A stretch of DNA of 64,000 bases, taken from the NCBI RefSeq assembly GCF_027474405.1, contig NZ_CP114872.1, positions 40,041 to 104,040 on the forward strand. The letters run 5' to 3'. Shown piece after piece: positions 16,871 to 24,650 of this stretch. Source of the stretch: Caulobacter sp. NIBR2454 (lineage in GTDB: Bacteria; Pseudomonadota; Alphaproteobacteria; Caulobacterales; Caulobacteraceae). The number at the start of each line of letters is the position of its first letter. Positions within the stretch are counted from its first letter, which is position 1. A program made the translations under genes and the position numbers. Below the pieces are notes generated by a model that was not told the origin of the DNA, did not search any database, and saw only the letters and a list, made by a program, of their open reading frames with translations.

Positions 16871-19185
16871 GCCGCGCCTTTGAACAGTTTGTCGCCGACG
16901 GACAGTCCCTGGCTGAAGGTCGCGGGCTTACCTGGAATGTGAGCTACGATCACGCGAGCGGCAGAATCTCCAAGGATGAGTGGTGGGACCTCTCCGCCGC
17001 CGCCGGCAGGGTCGAACGGCCACGAAAGATCATCTCATCCTTTGCGGCGCCGCCCCCTTCTCATGTGGCGGTTCAAACAGTGTTGAAAAGAAGCGTGCCT
17101 CACGTCATGGCCGCTTCATGGGTCGCTTTTTTCAAGTCGATCGCTATGCACGACCTATTCGTGAACGGTCGCACGCCCGGAAATTTCACAAGCAACGTCT
17201 CGGAATCCCTGCGAATATTGGCGATATGCGCCGGCGATACACCTCCCCCGCTCTTGACCGCCGACATCGTATCAGCTGCCTACAACGCCGCTCTTATCGC
17301 TACCCCATCAGGTAAACGTGCAAGCACGTTAAAGGCTCTTATAGCGACCTGGTTGGATGGAACGGGCATCGCCAGCCATCGACCGTTGGCGCAGTATTGC
17401 GAGCCGAATGCCCAAATTGCTAAAGCGCTGGAAGGTGAAGCTCGGCTCGTCACGACGCGTCGCCGTCAAGCAGATAGTAAGCGTCCAAATGCGCTGCGCA
17501 GTGAGCTAAGCCAGCAGCATTTCGCTGAAAAATTGCCTGACGAGGAGGCGCTCGCAGAGCTGCTGCGGATTGTGTTCAGCGCGGCCCCTGAAACGTTCAC
17601 CGATCTGGTGCGCTTCCATCAGGCTCGATTGTTGATCGCAAGTGGCTTGCGCCTAGGGGAACTTGTTTCCCTTCCTCAGGATTGCCTTGTGGTTCAGGAG
17701 CCAGAGCCTACCCGTGCTGGGGTCTTCGGGCCCCAGGTTCCGCTAGTCATGCTCAAGCACTATGCCGAAAAGCAAGGGGCAGCCGGACGGGGCGTTGAAT
17801 GGGTCAATGCAGTCCAACATGTCCCCTCTCTGCTGGTACCAACGGTTGCGGGAAGCATATCTGCTGTTCTCGATGCCACCGCCCCCTTACGAAACATGGT
17901 TGAAGCCCAGCGTCGAACGGGTTCTCTATTCCCAGACCTTGAACAAGATGCCCTCATACCATGGACGGACGCCTATACACGCCTATCTGGCATGATGAGG
18001 GTATCTAAAGAAGAAATACCAGGCCGCCTAAGATCCGAATATCGAAAGAAATATGATCTTGCCGCTCTTGCTAGAATTAGACTTCATCAGCGGAAAGCAA
18101 TAGAATTTGCTGGTGTAACAAATAGGGTAAGAGACTATTTCTGGGGTATTCAGGCAGATATTTGCAGCAATGGCCTTCTGCGTGACGCCTTGGGGTCAGG
18201 GGTCCCTCTGGTAAAGAATGAACGATTTGGGCAGCGAACACTATATGTTCGGGTAGGAGAAATGGAGGATTACGCACGAACACATCTTCCAACCAAGGTG
18301 CCCGATATGCGCCTTAGCCAGTCAACGCTTGGTGCGATTGGAATGGAGCATAAGCTTTTCCTGTACCCAGGCCGCGCCCTAGCTGAAGCAAAGCATGACT
18401 CTATTGTTGATATAGAGCGGTATTTTTCTGTTCAATCTGCATCACCAAAAGATTTGGAGCTTCAGCTCGGAGGAAAAGCCAAGGGCGGAAGATTGTTTCA
18501 GCGGTACGGCGAATCACCGAAAGCCATCGATTATGGCATCAACCCTCACTCGCTCAGACACCTTCAGAACACCGAGCTTTTTCGACTTGGGATTGCCGAC
18601 ACCATCATAACTAAGCGCTTTAATCGTCGAACTACGGCGCAAAGCTACGTTTATGACCATCGGAGTCTGTCCGATCATCTGGAAGAAATGGAGCCTGAGA
18701 AGGCACGGATGGCCGACAAGGCATTGTCCCCCAATGCTCGAAAGGCGTTCGACCTGATGCGCGGGGGGAAAATTAGAGGCCCGGTCGTCAGTGCGTTCGA
18801 GCGTCTCCAGGCGGAGCAAGGAGATGAATCGGCCTTCGAATACCTTAACGCCGAGGCGGGAGCATTGCACTTTACCCCCTACGGATTCTGCTTAAACAGT
18901 TTTGCTGCCAGCCCGTGCGTCAAGCATCTGGAATGTTTTAACAAATGTAGCCACTTGGTTCGGTCGGATTCACCCGATGAGCAAAAGACTCTAGAGACCC
19001 TGAAGACGCGATACGAGGTGTATGTCCGAAGACTGCATGATCGACCGAGCAGAGCGCCGAACTTCCAGGCGCAGCTCGGGCACGCCGAGGAGCGTTTGGC
19101 AGGCCTGAAGGCGGCGCTCTCACAAGCGCCCGGCCAGTCCGTCTTCCCGGGTGGCGAGAGCCTGCATTCCTCATCCAAAGGATAG
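16867..19185 (+). CDS. Tyrosine recombinase 3, large TnpB-like, with C-terminal Cys cluster
   Basis: A 772-residue protein, far longer than a phage integrase and in the size range of Tn554 TnpB. Arg I lies in IASGLRLGELVSLP, the HxxR box is PHSLRHLQN, and TTAQSYVYDHRS holds the candidate Tyr. A cysteine cluster near the C-terminus (SPCVKHLECFNKCSHLV) may bind zinc. ATG overlaps the previous stop (ATGA). The large N-terminal extension of unknown fold could mediate contacts with the other two recombinases. The next gene begins 8 bp after the stop. Confidence 0.83.
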   Translation: MSRAFEQFVADGQSLAEGRGLTWNVSYDHASGRISKDEWWDLSAAAGRVERPRKIISSFAAPPPSHVAVQTVLKRSVPHVMAASWVAFFKSIAMHDLFVNGRTPGNFTSNVSESLRILAICAGDTPPPLLTADIVSAAYNAALIATPSGKRASTLKALIATWLDGTGIASHRPLAQYCEPNAQIAKALEGEARLVTTRRRQADSKRPNALRSELSQQHFAEKLPDEEALAELLRIVFSAAPETFTDLVRFHQARLLIASGLRLGELVSLPQDCLVVQEPEPTRAGVFGPQVPLVMLKHYAEKQGAAGRGVEWVNAVQHVPSLLVPTVAGSISAVLDATAPLRNMVEAQRRTGSLFPDLEQDALIPWTDAYTRLSGMMRVSKEEIPGRLRSEYRKKYDLAALARIRLHQRKAIEFAGVTNRVRDYFWGIQADICSNGLLRDALGSGVPLVKNERFGQRTLYVRVGEMEDYARTHLPTKVPDMRLSQSTLGAIGMEHKLFLYPGRALAEAKHDSIVDIERYFSVQSASPKDLELQLGGKAKGGRLFQRYGESPKAIDYGINPHSLRHLQNTELFRLGIADTIITKRFNRRTTAQSYVYDHRSLSDHLEEMEPEKARMADKALSPNARKAFDLMRGGKIRGPVVSAFERLQAEQGDESAFEYLNAEAGALHFTPYGFCLNSFAASPCVKHLECFNKCSHLVRSDSPDEQKTLETLKTRYEVYVRRLHDRPSRAPNFQAQLGHAEERLAGLKAALSQAPGQSVFPGGESLHSSSKG

Positions 19186-19192
19186 TGCCTCC

Positions 19193-19654
19193 GTGCCAGA
19201 TCTCCCTTCTTTGCAACAGCTGCTCAACGAAATGATCGAGCAGGACATTACCGTCACCTTCCGAAAGGTTGCGGAGCAGTCCGGTGGGCGCTTCCCACAC
19301 GCGAGCACACTTACACGTAGCCCGGATCGACGGGCAGTTGTCGAAGCTGCTGTTGTCAGACAAGCCGCAGCGAGAGCGGTAGCCAAGAAATTCGCCAAGA
19401 ATTCACCCTCGCGACTCGCCGATCGACTAGCCGAGCTAGAAGCGGAGAACCTTCGACTCAGGCGTCAGCGCGATCTTCTTGCGGCAAGCCATCGCGCTGC
19501 GATTCTGGCGATCGGCAAAATCGGAGGAATGAAGGCATGGCGCGAGTACTTCCCTGAATATAGCGAAGCCATTTCAGGGCTGCAGGACCTAGGTGCACTT
19601 CCAGACGCACATGTCGCGGAGTTTCTAGCCGCGGCGAAAAGCGCCAGGAAATGA
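19193..19654 (+). CDS. TnpC-like coiled-coil accessory protein
   Basis: A 153-residue protein from a GTG start at 19193, preceded by AAGGAT at a suitable distance. The N-terminal ~60 residues look like a small helix-turn-helix (VTFRKVAEQSGGRFPHASTL). A Leu/Glu/Arg-rich coiled coil follows (LADRLAELEAENLRLRRQRD). Tn554 TnpC is likewise a small DNA-binding coiled-coil protein encoded right after TnpB, and it influences the orientation and frequency of transposition. Position, size and architecture agree with that role here; sequence identity to TnpC cannot be judged by eye. Confidence 0.7.
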   Translation: MPDLPSLQQLLNEMIEQDITVTFRKVAEQSGGRFPHASTLTRSPDRRAVVEAAVVRQAAARAVAKKFAKNSPSRLADRLAELEAENLRLRRQRDLLAASHRAAILAIGKIGGMKAWREYFPEYSEAISGLQDLGALPDAHVAEFLAAAKSARK

Positions 19655-19659
19655 AGAGA

Positions 19660-19896
19660 CTATCCCTGCGGCTGCGGCATCAAAAGACGCCACGGCTCGA
19701 CCCCTAGACCGTGGGCAAGCGCCGCGATGCTGTCGATCGACAGGTTGCGTTCAGAGCGCTCGACGGACCCAATATAGGTACGGTGAAGGTCTGCGGCTGC
19801 GCCCAGTTCTTCCTGGCTAAACCCTCGTTCACGACGGATCGAGCGAACATTCGTCGCCACAACCGTTCGAAGCTCTAGCCCCCGCCCCTCTGACAT
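19660..19896 (-). CDS. XRE-family transcriptional regulator
   Basis: A 78-residue single-domain Cro/C1-type helix-turn-helix protein. NVRSIRRERGFSQEELGAAA and then HRTYIGSVERSERNLSIDS form the classic recognition helices. It is encoded convergently with the TnpC-like gene and divergently from the 268-residue gene, with a 56-bp shared control region that contains a small dyad. It probably represses its own promoter and the neighbouring cargo genes. Ligand or partner is unknown. Confidence 0.85.
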   Translation of the reverse strand: MSEGRGLELRTVVATNVRSIRRERGFSQEELGAAADLHRTYIGSVERSERNLSIDSIAALAHGLGVEPWRLLMPQPQG

Positions 19897-19925
19897 GGGG
19901 CTGAACGTCGATGGATGATGACTTT

Positions 19926-19939
19926 ACGTCGACAGACGT
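19926..19939. promoter_or_regulatory. Small dyad in the divergent xre promoter region
   Basis: ACGTC at 19926-19930 and GACGT at 19935-19939 form an inverted repeat with a 4-base spacer, in the 56-bp gap between the divergent XRE gene and the 268-residue gene. Position and size suit an XRE operator. Arms this short are common by chance. Confidence 0.35.
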
Positions 19940-19952
19940 TAAGTAGCATTTC

Positions 19953-20759
19953 ATGGCCCAGCCCGACGTTCTCGAATCCGACACCTCGCCAGTCTGGACG
20001 GTTTTGGTAGCCAATTCCGTTCGAGATGAATTGACTGCCTTGGCGCACAACGAAGGCATCCCGCTGCCTCGGTACGTCGCGGGCTTGGTTTCAATGCGCG
20101 CAGCAGTCGAACTGATCGCGCCATCACCAACATGGTTGGCTATCCCAACCGACGTGTCCGCCGTCCAACTGGAGCCCTCGCCTGAACTAGCCGAACGCAT
20201 TGAAGCGCTCTGCCAGTTATCCGGCCAACATCAAGACGTCGTGGTTAGCAATCTCGCCAGCGGAGGCCCTCCAATGCCGCCGCCCCAATTACCGCTAGGC
20301 TATTTGCGTACGGATCCTGGACGCGGGCGGGTTTTCGGAATGTATTTCGAGATCGCAGGATTTCAGTACTCACTGATGCGCCATCTGGCGGGTGACGCAT
20401 TTCGTAACAGCCAGGCGTTAGATGCTGCATTTCTGGCGTTGGCTTCGCAGGCCGCGAGCACGGGGAAATTCATGAACGAGTCGATCACCGACACTGCACG
20501 GCAGTTTGCTACAAAAGTCGTCATGATCGCCAATCGGCGGAGCGTTTCCCCTAGAGACATAGCGGTGGCGGGTCGAACCAAGACAACGACCGCGCACCAC
20601 GGCTCAGCGGAGAAAGGGGATATAGAAAGGCACCAGGACAGCGCTCCCAGAAAAGGCGATCCGAAGTCTGCGCACCAACCGCGCGGAGGTGATCCTTTTG
20701 CAGCCTTCAGCGAATGGGATGAGGACATCGACACCAAGGCCTACGGGAAGCTGGAATGA
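19953..20759 (+). CDS. Unrecognised 268-residue protein, element cargo
   Basis: I do not recognise this protein. The first ~90 residues (VWTVLVANSVRDELTALAHN and on) have a helical pattern that might be DNA-binding. The middle (VFGMYFEIAGFQYSLMRHL) is hydrophobic but not a clear membrane span. The last ~70 residues are low-complexity and charged, probably disordered. The stop overlaps the start of the HigA-like gene by 4 bp, so the two are translationally coupled, as toxin-antitoxin pairs often are. No known toxin fold is evident. It is expressed divergently from the XRE gene. Confidence 0.65.
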   Translation: MAQPDVLESDTSPVWTVLVANSVRDELTALAHNEGIPLPRYVAGLVSMRAAVELIAPSPTWLAIPTDVSAVQLEPSPELAERIEALCQLSGQHQDVVVSNLASGGPPMPPPQLPLGYLRTDPGRGRVFGMYFEIAGFQYSLMRHLAGDAFRNSQALDAAFLALASQAASTGKFMNESITDTARQFATKVVMIANRRSVSPRDIAVAGRTKTTTAHHGSAEKGDIERHQDSAPRKGDPKSAHQPRGGDPFAAFSEWDEDIDTKAYGKLE

Positions 20760-21037
20760 CGCCGGTTCAAGGCGCCAGCCTTCACATGGCCGCACGCATG
20801 AACGCGGCGCTCGCCTCTGAAGGCCCGAGGGCCGCACTGCGATGCTTCATGGAGGACTTGGAAGAGTTCGAGCTCCTGGAAGCTGTAGCGAAAGCTACAG
20901 GGCTGACGCCGTTGAGGGTTGTGAGTCTCCTCTCCAGCAAGCGAAGTCCACCATTCGCGACGGTTGTTGCTTTATGGAAGGCCGCTGGCCTTCGATTCAC
21001 TGTCGAAGTCGCCCCAACAGGTGGCGGCAGGGCCTAG
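20756..21037 (+). CDS. HigA-like addiction-module antitoxin
   Basis: A 93-residue protein resembling the 'probable addiction module antidote' type. An N-terminal helix (ALASEGPRAALRCFMEDL) is followed by a helix-turn-helix (LLEAVAKATGLTPLRVVSLLS) and the typical end (PPFATVVALWKAAGLRFTVE). Such proteins bind a RelE/HigB-like toxin and repress the operon, but no such toxin gene is adjacent. The coupled upstream 268-residue gene is the only candidate partner. The stop codon abuts the point where the lysR fragment begins, so the module sits at the element's edge. Confidence 0.6.
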   Translation: MTPVQGASLHMAARMNAALASEGPRAALRCFMEDLEEFELLEAVAKATGLTPLRVVSLLSSKRSPPFATVVALWKAAGLRFTVEVAPTGGGRA

Positions 21038-21520
21038 CTGCGGTTACGGACCGCGATCATGTCCTTCTCGACGCTTTCGCCGAGCCGGACGCCGGCGTCG
21101 TAACCCTCCTCGACGATGTTGCGGAAGCTGCTGTCCAGCAGCAGTTCGACGCTGATGTCCGGATAGGCCTGGAGCGCGGGCTTCAGCTTGGGCCAGACCA
21201 CGGTCTGCAGGGCGTGGTCGGACAGGGTTAGCCGGATCGAACCGGACGGCTTGTCGCGGAACGCCGTCAGGGCGGCGATCTCTTCCTCGATCTCGGTCAT
21301 GCGCGGGGCGATGGTCTGCAGCAGCCGCTCGCCCGCGACGGTCGTGGCGACGTTGTGTGGTCCGCATCAGCAGGCGAATGCCCATCCGGGCTTCAAGCTG
21401 CTTGATCGCATGACTGAGCGTCGACTGCGCCACGCCGAGCCGCGCCGCCGCCTTGGTAAAGCTGCGCTCCTCGGCGACCGCCTGGAACCAGGTCAGTTGA
21501 TTGAAGTCGGTCCGTTCCAC
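21034..21520 (-). pseudogene. LysR-family regulator, frameshifted and 3'-truncated
   Basis: The N-terminal winged helix (NQLTWFQAVAEERSFTKAAA, then GVAQSTLSHAIKQLEARMGI) is intact. After IRLLMRTT the frame shifts by one base near 21354-21360. In the other frame the expected continuation appears (NVATTVAGERLLQTIAPRM, later GSIRLTLSDHALQTVVWPKL). It then stops after DMIAVR, about halfway through the effector domain, where foreign sequence begins. A full LysR is about 300 residues, so roughly 130 are lost. It lies divergent to the MFS gene it would have controlled, with its operator still visible. Non-functional as a whole; the DNA-binding part alone might still be made. Confidence 0.85.
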
Positions 21521-21564
21521 GGGCGGTCTCCTCCTCGGCGCTGCGTCAGACTATTCGTTCATAT

Positions 21565-21597
21565 CGATTAGTTCATGCCGATTAGGGCGACTAATCG
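21565..21597. promoter_or_regulatory. LysR-type operator in the lysR-mfs divergent promoter
   Basis: CGATTAG occurs at 21565-21571 and 21579-21585, and its complement CTAATCG at 21591-21597. The last two form an inverted repeat with a 5-base spacer, giving the T-N11-A type core that LysR regulators bind. Its preservation next to a broken regulator suggests that the loss is recent. Confidence 0.6.
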
Positions 21598-21627
21598 CTT
21601 TGTGCGTTCGCCGATAGAAGTTCGGCC

Positions 21628-22818
21628 ATGATCGAAGTCGCCCTCACTACCGATACGACCGTCAAGCCCGCCGCCGCCTGGGGCGCGGTCCTGTCTATGG
21701 CCCTGTGCGTGGCGATGCTGATCGCCTCGGAATTCATGCCAGTCAGCCTGCTGACGCCGATGGCCGAAGGCCTCGGCGCAACCCAGGGCCAGACCGGGCA
21801 GGCGATCTCGATCAGCGGCCTGTTCGCCGTCGTGGCTAGCCTGCTCATCACCACGGCGGCCGGACGGCTGAACCGCAAGTGGGTCCTAGTCGCCATGACC
21901 GCCCTGATGCTGCTGTCGCTGGTCCTGGTCGCGGCCGCGCCGAACTTTGCGGTGCTGATGATCGGCCGCGCCTTGCTGGGCATCTGCATCGGCGGCTTCT
22001 GGGCCCTGGCCACAGCCGTCATCATGCGCCTGGTTCCCAAAGACGACGTGCCGCGCGCCCTGGCCCTGATGTACGGCGGCCAGGCCATAGCGGCGGCTTT
22101 CGCCGCCCCGGTCGGCAGCTATCTCGGCGACCTGTTCGGCTGGCGCGAGGTCTTCTGGGCCCTGACGCCCATCGTCGCCGTCAACCTGATCTGGCACGTG
22201 GTGGCCCTGCCCTCCCTGCCTGCGGGCCAGAGGCAGGACGTCCGGACCATGTTCAGCCTGCTGAAGCGCCCGTATTTCCTGATCGGCCTCATCGCCTCGA
22301 TGCTGTCCTGGGGTTCGGCCTTCACCATGTTCACCTATCTGCGCCCCTTCCTGGAGCGGGTGACGGGGGCGAACGTGACGGTGCTGTCGGTCCTGCTGCT
22401 GGTGCTGGGCTGTGCGGGCTTCGTCGGCACCTGGGCCTCCGGCCGTTTCCTGAAAGGCGATGTCGCCCGCCTTCTGCGGCTGCCGGCTCTGCTGATGGGC
22501 GGCTGCACGCTCGGACTTCTGTTCCTGGGCGGATCACCGTTCGCGGCCGGCGTGCTGCTGGCGCTGTGGGGCGCGATGAATACCGCCATGTCGGTGATCT
22601 GGATGACCTGGATGTCCCAGAACGCCGACGATGCCCCGGAAGCCGCAGGCAGCCTGATGGTCGCGGCGGTCCAGGCCTCGATCCTGCTCGGCGCCGTCGC
22701 TGGCGGCTGGCTGCTGGACGGCTTTTCGATCCGGGCGACCTTCATCGGCAGCGCGGTCCTGGCCGGGGCGGCGCTGGTCCTGATCGGCAACGGCCGCCGG
22801 CTGCTGAAACCCCAATGA
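21628..22818 (+). CDS. MFS exporter, DHA1 family (AraJ/NepI-like)
   Basis: A 396-residue 12-span major facilitator. The motif A region GRLNRKWVLVAMTALM follows span 2, and motif C-like glycine-rich segments (ALALMYGGQAIAAAFAAPVG) mark the exporter class. N- and C-terminal halves are complete and the length is normal. AraJ/YdhP/NepI-type relatives export sugars, nucleosides or drugs; the substrate here is unknown. It is divergent from the broken lysR and followed by the hydrolase gene, so the three once formed a regulator-exporter-enzyme unit. It may now be expressed without its regulator. Confidence 0.88.
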   Translation: MIEVALTTDTTVKPAAAWGAVLSMALCVAMLIASEFMPVSLLTPMAEGLGATQGQTGQAISISGLFAVVASLLITTAAGRLNRKWVLVAMTALMLLSLVLVAAAPNFAVLMIGRALLGICIGGFWALATAVIMRLVPKDDVPRALALMYGGQAIAAAFAAPVGSYLGDLFGWREVFWALTPIVAVNLIWHVVALPSLPAGQRQDVRTMFSLLKRPYFLIGLIASMLSWGSAFTMFTYLRPFLERVTGANVTVLSVLLLVLGCAGFVGTWASGRFLKGDVARLLRLPALLMGGCTLGLLFLGGSPFAAGVLLALWGAMNTAMSVIWMTWMSQNADDAPEAAGSLMVAAVQASILLGAVAGGWLLDGFSIRATFIGSAVLAGAALVLIGNGRRLLKPQ

Positions 22819-22841
22819 CCGACATGAACGAGGAGATAGCC

Positions 22842-23789
22842 ATGACCACCTCAGACACGAGCCGCCGCAACCTTATGAAACTGACCAGCGCCGGCGTGGT
22901 CGCCGCAGCCGCCGGGTCGCTCTTCAACACGTCCAATGCAAAGGCGCAGACCATGCCGAATGACTGGGACAAGCTTTTCCCCAAAAGCGAAAACGTCGAC
23001 CACCAGAAGGTCACGTTCAGGAACCGCTACGGCCTCACACTTTCGGGCGACCTCTATCTGCCCAAGTCCCGCAGCGATCGGCGCCTGGCCGCGCTGGTCG
23101 TCGGCGGGCCGTTCGGCGCGGTGAAGGAACAGTCGTCGGGCCTCTATGCCCAGACCATGGCGGAGCGCGGCTTCGCGACCCTGGCCTTCGATCCGTCCTT
23201 CACGGGGGAAAGCGGCGGAGAGCCGCGCAACGTCGCCTCGCCTGACATCAACACCGAGGATTTCAGCGCGGCGGTCGACTTCCTGGGCCTACATCCGTCC
23301 GTCGACCGCGAGCGCATCGGCGTCATCGGCATCTGCGGCTGGGGCGGCATGGCCCTGAACGCCGTCGCCGTGGACAAGCGCGTCAAGGCCGTCGTCGCCA
23401 GCACCATGTATGACATGACCCGTGTCATGTCCCGGGGCTACAACGACAGCGTCACGCTGGAGCAGCGCACGCAGACGCTGGAGCAATTGAGCCGGCAGCG
23501 GTGGGAAGACGCAGCGGCTGCAACCCCGGCCTACCAGCTGCCCTATAATGTGCTGCAAGGCGGCGAGCCGCAGTTCATGGTGGGCGACAGCTACCTTCGA
23601 CGTCTTCTCGTCGTCGGGGCGACAGCCGTCCTCCGAATGGCCCGGCAGCAAAGACGCGAGGGCTGGGTTGGCAATCTCCTCGAACGCAAGAAGCCGAAGG
23701 TCGCTGCCGTGGCCTTGGCCAACAAGACGGCCCGCATCGCCTGGACCCTGATGGCGCGACAGGAGGACTACAAGCCCACGGCGGCCTAG
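22842..23789 (+). CDS. Chimeric gene: Tat-signal alpha/beta hydrolase fused to an IS110-type transposase tail
   Basis: The first ~245 residues are an alpha/beta hydrolase of the dienelactone-hydrolase/YcjY type. A twin-arginine signal (SRRNLMKLTSAGVVAAAAG) opens the protein and the nucleophile elbow reads GICGWGG. The active-site acid and His region expected near the end is missing. From about base 23580 the frame continues without a stop into GDSYLRRLLVVGATAVLRMA and ERKKPKVAAVALANKTARIA, the C-terminal signature of IS110/IS1111 transposases. So an insertion-sequence remnant has replaced the enzyme's 3' third in frame. ATG 22842 has GAGGAG at the right spacing; an earlier ATG at 22815 overlaps the MFS stop. 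The protein is very likely inactive as an enzyme. Confidence 0.82.
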   Translation: MTTSDTSRRNLMKLTSAGVVAAAAGSLFNTSNAKAQTMPNDWDKLFPKSENVDHQKVTFRNRYGLTLSGDLYLPKSRSDRRLAALVVGGPFGAVKEQSSGLYAQTMAERGFATLAFDPSFTGESGGEPRNVASPDINTEDFSAAVDFLGLHPSVDRERIGVIGICGWGGMALNAVAVDKRVKAVVASTMYDMTRVMSRGYNDSVTLEQRTQTLEQLSRQRWEDAAAATPAYQLPYNVLQGGEPQFMVGDSYLRRLLVVGATAVLRMARQQRREGWVGNLLERKKPKVAAVALANKTARIAWTLMARQEDYKPTAA

Positions 23790-23900
23790 AGATCGGCCCG
23801 GTCTTCACCCAGGACCGGCGCCGTAGGCGAAGGAGTGGTGAGACGTGATGACGAACCGGCCGCAGCCGGGGATCGGTGAAACCCAGGGGGTCAGAGCGCC
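23580..23900 (+). mobile_element. IS110/IS1111-family remnant, 3' part
   Basis: The coding tail runs from about 23583 to the stop at 23789 (GDSYLRRLL to the end) and is recognisable as the last ~68 residues of an IS110-family transposase. The DNA after the stop, with GTGATGACGAACCGG and GGGGATCGGTGAAACCC, resembles the non-coding 3' flank such elements carry. In the IS1111 group this flank encodes the guide (bridge) RNA. The 5' part with the DEDD catalytic domain is gone. The right end is not defined; 23900 is a guess. Confidence 0.6.
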
Positions 23901-24109
23901 TTGAGCGCGTTGACGTGATTAGGGAGCCGGTCCGCGGACTTCATCAGGGCCAGCAGCGCACACAGCTGCATCAATAGGCCGAACACATGACTGCACTCGA
24001 CCGAGCGCCCACGTCGTTTCCACTCTTGCGTCTTGGAGGTCGTCCACACATGACGTCCCTGATGACGACACCGCCAGAACAGCCGGTTAGGCGGAGGTCG
24101 TCCACACCA
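23901..24109. repeat. Non-coding gap with a 15-bp direct repeat
   Basis: About 200 bases without a gene between the insertion-sequence remnant and the stress operon. GGAGGTCGTCCACAC is present at 24035-24049 and again at 24093-24107, 58 bp apart and in the same orientation. It could be a footprint of insertion or excision, or part of a degraded element end. The second copy lies just outside the stop of the NDUFS4-like gene on the other strand. Confidence 0.55.
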
Positions 24110-24649
24110 TCACGTCACCGTCCACGCCGGAGGATCAGAGGCGGGGAAGGATTCGAGCGAGGCTTCGAGGACCGGATCGAAACTCTCCCTGTCGCTGGTA
24201 GACGGGTTGGCCGTGCTCTCATGCTGGACGCCTCTTGAGAGGCCGCGATCGGGGCGGAAGGGGACCCGGAAGGCTCCCGGGGCATCGACGCCCCTGTGCA
24301 GCCGGTGGCGCGTCTCACCCGCCCAAGGGTTCGCCATCCGGGCTCCCCCAGCGTCCTCGCGCACGACATAGTGCCAGTCCTGCCGCTCTGCGAAGTCCAC
24401 GGCGCTGTCGCGATCCGGAAACTTCAGCCGAATCGGACGATAGGGATCGCCGCTGGACGTGTATCCCATCAGCGGCTCGATCTGCGGCGGCCGGGACGGC
24501 TCGAACTCGAGGACCCAGTAGTTGGGCCGAGGCGCCGATGTCATCGCGGAACGGGCAGGACGGTAGATGATTGCCGTCGGCACGTCCCAGGATGGCTGAT
24601 CGGTTCCGGGAATTTTCGGCGGGAATGGTGGGCGATTATGGCCGCGCAT
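24110..24649 (-). CDS. NDUFS4-like (complex I 18-kDa subunit family) protein of the stress locus
   Basis: A 179-residue protein. Residues ~25-95 carry the ETC_C1_NDUS4 signature: AIIYRPARSAMTSAPRPNYW, VLEFEPSRP, PLMGYTSSGDPYRPIRLKF and then FAERQDWHYVV. The alphaproteobacterial NDUFS4 subunit of complex I is shorter. This version has a long, charged C-terminal extension with SFDPVLEASLESFPASDPPAWT at the end, a motif also seen as a short stand-alone tail in rhizobial and caulobacter stress proteins. It is the last gene of the clpK operon, suggesting a role under stress and not as a core respiratory subunit. Function is unknown. Confidence 0.78.
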   Translation of the reverse strand: MRGHNRPPFPPKIPGTDQPSWDVPTAIIYRPARSAMTSAPRPNYWVLEFEPSRPPQIEPLMGYTSSGDPYRPIRLKFPDRDSAVDFAERQDWHYVVREDAGGARMANPWAGETRHRLHRGVDAPGAFRVPFRPDRGLSRGVQHESTANPSTSDRESFDPVLEASLESFPASDPPAWTVT

Positions 24650-24650
24650 A

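Larger units (their letters stand above)
13866..21050. mobile_element. Candidate Tn554/RIT-like recombinase element with cargo
   Basis: The unit comprises end-like repeats (13866-14052), three overlapping tyrosine recombinases, a TnpC-like protein, and short cargo (XRE regulator, unknown gene, HigA-like protein). Base composition is clearly more AT-rich than the GC-rich genes on both sides. The right boundary is placed near 21050 because a lysR gene is cut there abruptly, with the HigA-like stop lying against it. The left boundary rests only on the repeats. It is possible that the cargo beyond 19654 belongs to a separate event. Confidence 0.5.

Noticed and set aside
21879..22841. Long upstream extension of the hydrolase frame
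   Set aside because: It runs out of frame through the MFS gene; the Tat signal and a good ribosome-binding site set the start at 22842.
23987..24238. 83-codon open frame near the IS remnant
   Set aside because: Spans the direct repeats and the 3' end of the NDUFS4-like gene on the other strand; no coding character.
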